In this document: positions 16,296 through 22,924 of the stretch, piece after piece | Layout: the number at the start of each line of letters is the position of its first letter | How positions within the stretch are numbered: the stretch's first letter is position 1 | Source of the DNA: Spirochaetaceae bacterium | Lineage (GTDB): Bacteria > Spirochaetota > Spirochaetia > SZUA-6 > Bin103 | DNA: 47,689 bases | Assembly (NCBI GenBank): GCA_028820215.1 | Contig: JAPPKD010000141.1 | Span: 1-47,689, forward strand | Direction: 5' to 3' | The notes under the pieces: generated by a model | The model's database searches: none | What the model was told of the DNA's origin: nothing | The model's input: only the letters and a program-made list of their open reading frames with translations | Program-made: the position numbers and the translations under genes

Positions 16296-17294
16296 TCAGT
16301 TCTGCAGCCGGATGCGCGGGTCGAGCACGGCCAGCGCCAGATCGGAGATCAGGGTGCCGATCACCGTCAGGGTGGCCAGCAGCATGATGATGGCGCCCGC
16401 GATCTGCTGGTCCTGATTGACCAAGCCCTCATACAGCAACGGTCCGATGGTCGGCAGGCCCAGCACCAGTGCGACCAGCACCTCCCCGCCGACGAGGCCG
16501 GGCAGCAGCCAGCCGATGCTCGAAATCCAGGGATTGGCGGCCATGCGGATCGGGTACTTCACGAGCAGGCGGGTCTCCGGCACGCCCTTGGCACGCGCGG
16601 TTGTGACGAACGGCATGCGCAACTGGTCGAGCACGTTCGCGCGGATGGTGCGGACGCCGCCGCCGATCGACTCGAAGCCCAGGATCACGATCGGCATCCA
16701 GATGTGCTTCAGGAAGTCGACGAACTTGGCGATGCTCCATGGCTCCTGCACGTACTCGGTGGAGAAAACGCCGCCCGGCGCGTAGTTGATCAGCTTGAAT
16801 GCCGCATACATCAGCAGCAAGGCGAACAGGAAGTTCGGGATCGCCATCATGAAGAAGGCAATGAAGCTGAACACGTTGTCGAACAGCGCGTATTGACGGA
16901 TCGCCGCGCCCACGCCGGCCGGCCAGGAAATCGCGGTGCCGACCAGCAACGTGATCAGGCCGATCATCACCGTCAGCAGGAGCCGGTCCCCGATCAGCGC
17001 GCGCACCGGCTTGTTCCATTCGAAGGACCAGCCCCAGTCGCCGCGGAACCAGCCGGCCCCCCACTTCAGGTAGCGGACCGGGAACGGATCGTCCAGACCG
17101 AGTTGCGCCCGGATGTTGGCCACCATCTCCTCGGCTTCCTCGCTGCCGATGCGATCGCGCATCTCTTCCAGCCGGCCGACGTAGGCGCTCGCCATGTCGC
17201 CGGGCGGCAACTCGATGACGATGAAGGAGATGATCGAGATGAGGATCAGCGTCGGGATCATGTGCAGGACGCGGTGTCCGATGTACCCGAGCAT
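16296..17294 (-). CDS. ABC-transporter permease, DppB/OppB type, copy 2 (locus A)
   Basis: 332 residues from ATG 17294, chosen because 'MLGYIGHRVLHMIPTLILI' matches the starts of both other DppB proteins here. Six TM segments, 'ELPPGDMASAYVGRLEEMRD' near residue 30, and the EAA loop 'PFVTTARAKGVPETRLLVKY' are intact. It has exactly the same length as, and a very similar sequence to, the adjacent gene at 17376-18374, so one is a tandem duplicate. Both are in one operon with DppC and the binding protein. A heterodimer of either DppB with DppC is expected; keeping both copies intact is unusual. Confidence 0.92.
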   Translation of the reverse strand: MLGYIGHRVLHMIPTLILISIISFIVIELPPGDMASAYVGRLEEMRDRIGSEEAEEMVANIRAQLGLDDPFPVRYLKWGAGWFRGDWGWSFEWNKPVRALIGDRLLLTVMIGLITLLVGTAISWPAGVGAAIRQYALFDNVFSFIAFFMMAIPNFLFALLLMYAAFKLINYAPGGVFSTEYVQEPWSIAKFVDFLKHIWMPIVILGFESIGGGVRTIRANVLDQLRMPFVTTARAKGVPETRLLVKYPIRMAANPWISSIGWLLPGLVGGEVLVALVLGLPTIGPLLYEGLVNQDQQIAGAIIMLLATLTVIGTLISDLALAVLDPRIRLQN

Positions 17295-17375
17295 CGACGG
17301 CCACGGTGCCAACCGACGGCGCGCTTGTCAATCTGGCGGCGGCCGGCTGCGGGGCCTGCGCTCGCGCGTCCACGC

Positions 17376-18374
17376 TCACTCGGTCAAGCGGATGCGCGGG
17401 TCCAGCACCGCCAGGGCCAGGTCGGAGACCAGCGTGCCGATCACCGTCAGGCCCGCCATCATCATGATGATGGCGCCCGCCACCTGCTGGTCCTGTTGGC
17501 TCAGCGCGGTGAACAGCAGCGGCCCGACCGTGGGCAGCCCTATCACCAGCGCGACCAGGACCTCGCCGCCGACCAGCGCCGGCAGCAGCCAGCCGATGCC
17601 GGAGATCCATGGGTTGGCTGCCGCCCGGATCGCGTACTTGACGATCAGCCGGGTCTCCGGGACTCCCTTGGCGCGTGCGGTGGTCACGAACGGCATGCGC
17701 AACTGATCGAGCACGTTGGCGCGAATCGTACGCAGCCCGCCGCCGAGCGACTCGAAGCCCAGGATCGCGATCGGCATCCAGATGTGCTTCAGGAAGTCGA
17801 TGAACTTGGCGATGCTCCACGGCGCCTGCGCGTACTCGGTGGAGAAGACACCGCCCGGCACGTAGTCGGCCAGCCTGAAGAACGCGTACATCAACAGCAG
17901 GGCGAACAGGAAGTTCGGGATCGCCATCATGAAAAAGGCGATGAAGCTGAACACGTTGTCGAAGAGCGCGTATTGACGGATTGCGGCGCCCACGCCGGCC
18001 GGCCACGAGATGGCGGTGCTGATCAGAATCGTGATCAGGCCGATCATCACCGTCAGCAGGAGCCGGTTGCCGATCGCCTGGCGCACGGGCTGATCCCAGT
18101 GGAACGACCAGCCCCAGTTGCCCTGCAGCCAGCCGGAGGCCCAGCGGAAATAGCGCACCGGCATCGGGTCGTCCAGGCCGAGTTGCTTGCGGATGTTGGC
18201 CACCATCTCGTCCGCTTCCTCGGTGCCGATACGGTCACGCATCTCCTCCAGACGGCCGACGTAGGCGCTTGCCATGTCGCCCGGCGGCAGCTCGATGATG
18301 ATGAAGGAGACGATCGAGATCACGATCAGCGTCGGGATCATGACCAGGATCCGGCGGCCGACGTAGGCGATCAT
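17376..18374 (-). CDS. ABC-transporter permease, DppB/OppB type, copy 1 (locus A)
   Basis: 332 residues from ATG 18374 ('MIAYVGRRILVMIPTLIVI'); a TTG at 18404 is a less likely start. 'ELPPGDMASAYVGRLEEMRD', 'GVGAAIRQYALFDNVFSFIA', 'RMPFVTTARAKGVPETRLIV' and the C-terminal 'ALAVLDPRIRLTE' repeat the next gene almost word for word. Differences cluster in the periplasmic part after residue 60 and near 'SALSQQDQQ', possibly substrate-contacting. The spacer before the second copy (17295-17375) also repeats a TTGACA-containing stretch found upstream of this one, supporting a true tandem duplication. Confidence 0.92.
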   Translation of the reverse strand: MIAYVGRRILVMIPTLIVISIVSFIIIELPPGDMASAYVGRLEEMRDRIGTEEADEMVANIRKQLGLDDPMPVRYFRWASGWLQGNWGWSFHWDQPVRQAIGNRLLLTVMIGLITILISTAISWPAGVGAAIRQYALFDNVFSFIAFFMMAIPNFLFALLLMYAFFRLADYVPGGVFSTEYAQAPWSIAKFIDFLKHIWMPIAILGFESLGGGLRTIRANVLDQLRMPFVTTARAKGVPETRLIVKYAIRAAANPWISGIGWLLPALVGGEVLVALVIGLPTVGPLLFTALSQQDQQVAGAIIMMMAGLTVIGTLVSDLALAVLDPRIRLTE

Positions 18375-18385
18375 CTCCTGCCACG

Positions 18386-18415
18386 TTGCAAATGCGGCGC
18401 GCAAGTTGTCAATCT
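18386..18415 (+). promoter_or_regulatory. Possible divergent promoter region between DppB and DUF4097-like gene
   Basis: On the plus strand TTGCAA (18386-18391), 18 bases, then CAATCT (18410-18415), six bases before GTG 18422. On the minus strand TTGACA (complement of 18407-18412) faces the DppB gene. The minus-strand motif recurs in the spacer at about 17325-17335. Confidence 0.35.
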
Positions 18416-18421
18416 GCGCGG

Positions 18422-19159
18422 GTGTCCGGTCGTGTCGCGACGCTTGCGGGCCTCTGCTGGCTGCTGAACGCGGCCGGCGGATTCGCCGCCGGCATGTTGG
18501 AGGGCGGGGCGGTCGAGGAGCGGTTCGAGCTCCCGGCGCGCGGCGAGCTGGTGGTCAATGGCTCGTTCTTCTCGCTGGACATCACCGGCTACGAGGGCGA
18601 CATGATCGCCGGCCTGGCGGTGATGTCGGAACGGGTCAGGCGCCGCAACGCGGTGGCCATCGTCACCCGCGACGTGCCGGAGAGGGTGACGGTGGAGGTC
18701 GTGACGAACGACCGGAACGTGCTGCGTTCGTCCATGCTGTGGTACCCGCAGATCCGGCTGCGCGTGCCGCACGGCGTGTCGGTGGCGGTCACCGCGGCAG
18801 GGGACCTGATCCTGCAGGGCCTGGAAGCGCCGAGTGCCGATCTGTACACCTTCGAGGGAGACATCATCGTCCGCGACGTGACCGCCGAGCTGTTCACCAC
18901 CAACGCGGCCGGCGTCACCCGCGTGTTCGACAGCGACGGTCCCAAGTGGCTGCTTTCCTCCGACGGCGACATCGCCGTGGACGGCGGAACCGGCAACGTG
19001 CGCGTGCAGACCATCGGCGGACGGCTGACGCTGCGCGGGGTCGCGGGGGACGTGGTGACCAACGTCGCGGTCGAGGACATCAGGATCGAGGGTCTGGACG
19101 GGACGATCACGCATACACCGGCACCGGTGAAGGGGGAGCCCGACGCGAACGGGGGCTGA
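18422..19159 (+). CDS. Secreted DUF4097-like beta-helix protein (paralogue of 32709-33470)
   Basis: 245 residues from GTG 18422, preferred because it yields a normal signal peptide ('VATLAGLCWLLNAAGGFAAG'); ATG 18392 would add ten residues. Repeated short beta-strands ('GDLILQGLEAPSADLYTFEG', 'DIIVRDVTAELFTTNAAG', 'GRLTLRGVAGDVVTNVAVED') are typical of DUF4097 proteins, thought to form a right-handed beta-helix. Its start motif 'FAAGMLEGGAVEERFELP' matches 'FAAGFLEGKAVEQS' of the locus B paralogue. It is divergent from the importer and ends one base from the convergent DUF4340 gene. Role unknown; probably periplasmic or surface exposed. Confidence 0.72.
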   Translation: MSGRVATLAGLCWLLNAAGGFAAGMLEGGAVEERFELPARGELVVNGSFFSLDITGYEGDMIAGLAVMSERVRRRNAVAIVTRDVPERVTVEVVTNDRNVLRSSMLWYPQIRLRVPHGVSVAVTAAGDLILQGLEAPSADLYTFEGDIIVRDVTAELFTTNAAGVTRVFDSDGPKWLLSSDGDIAVDGGTGNVRVQTIGGRLTLRGVAGDVVTNVAVEDIRIEGLDGTITHTPAPVKGEPDANGG

Positions 19160-19160
19160 C

Positions 19161-20612
19161 TCAGCCGGCCGGCGCCGTGCCGGCCATCCGCGCCAGCAGG
19201 TCCAGCAGCCCGGCTATGGAGCGCCGGTCGATCAGAAACATGGGCGCGGGATCGGAACCGCCCCGGCGTACCACGTGGAACTCGACGTCATGCGGCAGGA
19301 CCTCGACCCACCACTCGGGGAGCTCGGGCTTGGCGAGCCGCCAGGTGACGGTCAGCACCGGCCGGACTCCGGCCACCCGAGAATCGCCGGGGATGTCGTC
19401 CTCCACGCGCAGGCCGTTCACGTGCTCCAGCAACTCGGCGGCGTCCACGGCTGACAGAGTCGTCCCGCCGAGCCGGTAGACCGTCGTCCCCGCCTCCCCT
19501 TCCCGGTCGATCGTCACCCGGTAGCTCGCCTCGCCTGCCGTGAAATCCATCTCCTGCACCAGGTCGTAGTCAACCTCGGCCACCGCCCGCGCCACCAGGT
19601 CGAACGGCCGCAGGCGGTCCAGGGTGTCGACGCGGCTGTTGCCGAGCCGGTATACCGTCGGCCGGCCGGCAAGCGCGGCGTAGCGATGGGTCGCCCCGGC
19701 CGCGGAGCCGATCAGGAGGTGGTAGGTCCCTTCGGCGTCCTCGACCTCCAGCTCGAACGCGGGCTCGGCCAACCCCAGCGCCGGATCGTCAGCCGTGGCG
19801 CCGACGACGATGCCGTCGGCGACGTCGCCGGTCAGATCGTCGCGCAGCCGCGCCAGCACGCCGCTCAGCGCCGTGTCGTCGACCAACACAGGACCGGCGT
19901 AGGGTGCGGTGATCAGGTAGGCGGCCCGCTCGTCCGGCTGCGACGCGTCGTGGAAGGCGTCGTACCGGACCCTCAGCTCGCCGCCGGTCCCGCGTACCCG
20001 CATCCGGCGGACCAGCACCGGCTCGAACGTCGGCAGCGCCGTGTCGATCAGCGCCGCCGGCTCTCTGCTCAGAAGGTACACGGCGTCTCCGCTGACGGTG
20101 TAGACCGCGTCCCGGCCGTCCACCATCGCGTAGCTGGTGCCGGTGGCGGTGCGCGACCCCAGCAGCACGTTCAGCCGGTCGCCGCCGGCCGAGACCAGCT
20201 CGATGCGACCGCTCGGTGCATCCAGCCCATAGGCCGACAGATCGCCCGTCTCCTCGGCGATCACGCGCAGCGGCCGCAGGCCGATCGCCGCGTCGACCAC
20301 CTGCAGCACCTGCGGCTCGCGCAGGGGAGCGCCGGGTGCCGCCGGGTAGATCCATGCGAGCCCGGCATCGGTTTCCAGGATGGAGCGGCGCTGCAGGGTC
20401 AGCCCGGTGTGCTCGATCGTGATCGTGGCCACCGACTCCGGATCCCCTGTATAGAACGGCGGTAATGCCCGCTCGTCACCTGCCTCCTCGCCCGCGGGTT
20501 CGCGGCCGGCCAGCAGCAGGTAGCCGGCGATCAGCACGCCGATCGCGGCGACCGGCGCAATCAGCCGGACCCAGCGACGCCTCGCCCGCCCCTCCGATGC
20601 CAGGCCGCTCAC
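19161..20612 (-). CDS. DUF4340-domain membrane-anchored protein (locus A)
   Basis: 483 residues from GTG 20612, which overlaps the stop of the upstream lipoprotein gene as GTGA. One N-terminal TM anchor ('VRLIAPVAAIGVLIAGYLLL') is followed by long repeats of DUF4340 type: 'VATITIEHTGLTLQRRS', 'YGLDAPSGRIELV', 'LLGSRTATGTSYAMVDG', 'VYLLSREPAALIDTALPTFE', repeated around residues 260-400. DUF4340 proteins often accompany Gld-type ABC exporters, but no such exporter is adjacent here. A paralogue is at 35234-36607. It converges on the DUF4097-like gene with a one-base gap. Function not established. Confidence 0.82.
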   Translation of the reverse strand: MSGLASEGRARRRWVRLIAPVAAIGVLIAGYLLLAGREPAGEEAGDERALPPFYTGDPESVATITIEHTGLTLQRRSILETDAGLAWIYPAAPGAPLREPQVLQVVDAAIGLRPLRVIAEETGDLSAYGLDAPSGRIELVSAGGDRLNVLLGSRTATGTSYAMVDGRDAVYTVSGDAVYLLSREPAALIDTALPTFEPVLVRRMRVRGTGGELRVRYDAFHDASQPDERAAYLITAPYAGPVLVDDTALSGVLARLRDDLTGDVADGIVVGATADDPALGLAEPAFELEVEDAEGTYHLLIGSAAGATHRYAALAGRPTVYRLGNSRVDTLDRLRPFDLVARAVAEVDYDLVQEMDFTAGEASYRVTIDREGEAGTTVYRLGGTTLSAVDAAELLEHVNGLRVEDDIPGDSRVAGVRPVLTVTWRLAKPELPEWWVEVLPHDVEFHVVRRGGSDPAPMFLIDRRSIAGLLDLLARMAGTAPAG

Positions 20613-22099
20613 CGGGCGCGCCCCAGGTTCAGCCAGTTGAGCAGCCGCTCCGCCCCGCGGTCGCGCAACTCCTCCCGAAACGCGTCGAGCTGCGTCAGGG
20701 GGCGGGCGCCGGCAATGAACCTGGCGGCCTCCGCCGCGATGTGCTCGACCAGCGGACCGGCCAGCGCGTCCACGAAGTTGCGGCTGTGCGTGGTGATGGC
20801 CGGCCACGGCTCCAGGATCACCGCATCGTCATCCAGGTAGGTCGCCACGTCGTGGCGCTCGAAGTACCGCGCGGCCGGCGTGTCTGCCGAGCTGCCCTCG
20901 CCTACCAGCCGGAGCGCGAAGTCCAGGCGGTCGGGTGCATCCGAGGCCGCCGCGACCTCGCCGGCCACCTCCTCTTCCAGCAGCAGATCCAGGAACGCCA
21001 CCGCGGTCTCGGCGTGCGGGGACGCCGACGTCACGGCCCAGCCCGGCGCGATGGCGTTCCACGCACGCGGCGCGACCCAGCCGCGGCGGCCACGGTTCGC
21101 AGGCAGCCGCAGCGCGCCCACCCAAGCCCCGGCGCGGTCCCAGTCGCCGTCCTCGGTCAGCCCGCCGTAGCCGCGCGAGCCGGCCAGCTCCGGACCGGTC
21201 CGGCCCGCCCAGGGGACCACGAACGCGCGCTCGGAGCCCAGCAGGCGCAGCAGGTCCAGGTCGCCGGGAGCGGTCCGCGGGTCGAGCGACCCGGCCGCCA
21301 TCAACCCTTCCGCCACCAGGCGATGGAACCAACGCAGGTAGTCCTCGAACTCCCGTTCGAACGGTCCGAGCCGCCACTCGCGCCGCTCGCGATGATAGTA
21401 GGCGGCGACCCGCTCATCGACGCCGGAGCGGAACCACGACGGCGCCCGGAACAGCAGCGCCCGGCGGGTGGCGGCGAACGGCGTGCTTCCCGGGAACTCC
21501 GACTGGAGGGCACCGAGCGATGCCAGCAGCTCCTCCCACGTGTCGGCGCCTAGGCCACGGGCCTCGAACAGGTCCTGCCGGTAGGCGATGGAGCCCAGGT
21601 ACGGGCTGGCGCTCGCGTCGAACACGCCCAGCGCGTACAGCTCCCCCGGCGCCAGCAGGCGGCCATCCGTGCTTTGGCGAAAGCGCTCGTGCTCCTGCAG
21701 CAGGCGGTGCAGGTTGGGCGTGAGCTCCGGCCGTTCGAGCAGGTTGACCAGCCACTCCCGCTGGCGGATGAAGTCGAGCGGCGCTACCCCCTCGGCCAGC
21801 AGGTCCGGCAGCTCGTCCGAAGCGGCCAGCTCCGCCAGGCGCGTGCCGCGGGCCGCGGCGCTGGCGCCGGCGATCGCGGCCGGCCGTAGCGTGATGTTGG
21901 CGCGGCGCTGCACCACCTTCCAGGCCGGGCGGGCGGCAGCGGGGAGCGACGACTCCGGCACCCCGACGGTGAGCGTGACCGGCTGCGCAAGTGGGAAGGA
22001 CACCGCCGGAGCGACACCGGTCTGATCGCTGGCCGACGCACCATCGCCGCAGCCGGCGAGGCCGATTCCAGCCGCAGCCACCAGGACGGCCGCGACCAT
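20609..22099 (-). CDS. Extracellular solute-binding lipoprotein, family 1-like
   Basis: 496 residues from ATG 22099. 'MVAAVLVAAAGIGLAGCGDG' is a lipoprotein signal with lipobox LAGC, so the mature protein is lipid-anchored at the cysteine. The body resembles family 1 sugar-binding proteins: 'LPDLLAEGVAPLDFIRQREW', 'DASASPYLGSIAYRQDLFEA', 'GADTWEELLASLGALQSEFP', 'HAETAVAFLDLLLEEEVAGE'. No cognate MalF/MalG permeases are nearby; instead it is joined by a GTGA overlap to the DUF4340 gene, suggesting a sensor or scaffold role rather than classical import. The VapC-type toxin gene ends 95 bases upstream. Confidence 0.75.
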   Translation of the reverse strand: MVAAVLVAAAGIGLAGCGDGASASDQTGVAPAVSFPLAQPVTLTVGVPESSLPAAARPAWKVVQRRANITLRPAAIAGASAAARGTRLAELAASDELPDLLAEGVAPLDFIRQREWLVNLLERPELTPNLHRLLQEHERFRQSTDGRLLAPGELYALGVFDASASPYLGSIAYRQDLFEARGLGADTWEELLASLGALQSEFPGSTPFAATRRALLFRAPSWFRSGVDERVAAYYHRERREWRLGPFEREFEDYLRWFHRLVAEGLMAAGSLDPRTAPGDLDLLRLLGSERAFVVPWAGRTGPELAGSRGYGGLTEDGDWDRAGAWVGALRLPANRGRRGWVAPRAWNAIAPGWAVTSASPHAETAVAFLDLLLEEEVAGEVAAASDAPDRLDFALRLVGEGSSADTPAARYFERHDVATYLDDDAVILEPWPAITTHSRNFVDALAGPLVEHIAAEAARFIAGARPLTQLDAFREELRDRGAERLLNWLNLGRAR

Positions 22100-22194
22100 C
22101 AGTCGCGTTGCATGCGCTGCTCGATCCAGATTCTTGTCTCCTCGACGCCGATATGGGCCGACGCGGCCGCCATGGTCAACTCCTCCAAAGCAGC

Positions 22195-22575
22195 TCACGT
22201 GGCCAGCGTGCGCACTCCGTACTTCGCGATCACGCTGTCATGGGTGACGATGGTGAGCCCCTCCACCTGCGCCTGCGCCACGAGCATCCGATCAAAGGGG
22301 TCCCGGTGGTGCGGCGGCAGGCTGCCGGCGTGGTCGGCGTGGACGAACGTCACCGGCAACTCCCGAAATCCGGACGCTTCGACGGTGGAGAGCAGGTCCT
22401 CCGGCGCCCTCAGCTTGCCGAGGGAGCGCTTGATGGAGATCTCCCACATGCTGATCGCGCTCACGAACACGTCGTTGCGCGGGTCGACGATCGCACTCCG
22501 AGCGGGCTCGATGAGCGCGCCGTCGTCCTCGAGCACCCACAGCAGCGCATGCGTGTCGAGCAGAAGTCGACGCAC
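22195..22575 (-). CDS. VapC-type PIN toxin
   Basis: 126 residues. 'RRLLLDTHALLWVLEDD' (D7), 'VFVSAISMWEISIKRSLGKL' (E45), 'HHRDPFDRMLVAQAQVEGL' (D92/D95) and 'TIVTHDSVIAKYGVRTL' (D113) form the full PIN active site of the COG3744-like group. This class cleaves tRNA or other RNA when freed from its antitoxin. It begins one base after the Phd-like antitoxin stop and sits upstream of the lipoprotein/DUF4340 pair on the same strand. Confidence 0.93.
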   Translation of the reverse strand: MRRLLLDTHALLWVLEDDGALIEPARSAIVDPRNDVFVSAISMWEISIKRSLGKLRAPEDLLSTVEASGFRELPVTFVHADHAGSLPPHHRDPFDRMLVAQAQVEGLTIVTHDSVIAKYGVRTLAT

Positions 22576-22576
22576 G

Positions 22577-22804
22577 TTACCGGCCCTCGAATGCCTCGAT
22601 CACTTCCATCGGCGTTTCATCGAAATCGGGAGCCATCCAGATACGCCCCTTCAGCAGCCCGAGCTTGCGCGGAGTCCGCGGCCGATGCGGGACGAGATCC
22701 AGATACGGCTTGCCGGCCTTGGCGATGACGACCTCCTCGCCCTTCCAGGCCAACTCGCCCAGCCGCGAGAGCTGAGACTTGGCTTCGTGCATGTTCACTT
22801 GCAT
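22577..22804 (-). CDS. Phd-type antitoxin of VapC toxin
   Basis: 75 residues from ATG 22804, chosen for the GGAAG five bases upstream and because 'MQVNMHEAKSQLSRLGELA' is the canonical Phd start; earlier codons would extend into the operator region. 'EEVVIAKAGKPYLDLVPHRP' follows the DNA-binding pattern. The C-terminal 'RIWMAPDFDETPMEVIEAFE' is the usual toxin-binding tail. It probably represses its own promoter, where a large inverted repeat lies at 22819-22853. Confidence 0.92.
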   Translation of the reverse strand: MQVNMHEAKSQLSRLGELAWKGEEVVIAKAGKPYLDLVPHRPRTPRKLGLLKGRIWMAPDFDETPMEVIEAFEGR

Positions 22805-22818
22805 GTCACTTCCTTCCG

Positions 22819-22853
22819 ATCGAATTAGCCCGCCTAAGCTTAGCCAATTCGAT
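22819..22853. promoter_or_regulatory. Operator-like inverted repeat upstream of Phd/VapC
   Basis: Perfect 8-bp arms ATCGAATT (22819-22826) and AATTCGAT (22846-22853) flank a perfect palindrome CTAAGCTTAG (22834-22843). It lies 15 bases upstream of the antitoxin ATG, where type II modules bind their own repressor. The base composition is much lower in GC than its surroundings. Confidence 0.55.
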
Positions 22854-22910
22854 GCCATGAGTCGAACGATCCGGAACCTCCCGCTCTGGCGACCGATGGC
22901 TGCATTCGAC

Positions 22911-22916
22911 TACGCT
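22911..22916 (+). promoter_or_regulatory. -10-like TACGCT of the permease-propeller gene
   Basis: TACGCT ends eight bases before ATG 22925, without a Shine-Dalgarno. The stretch TGCATTCGACTAC-CTC around it recurs at 7182-7197, upstream of no obvious gene. Leaderless initiation is suggested. Confidence 0.4.
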
Positions 22917-22924
22917 CACAGGCC

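Noticed and set aside
16704..18467. 587-residue plus-strand open frame
   Set aside because: Antisense to the two DppB genes; its internal repetition only reflects the tandem duplication.
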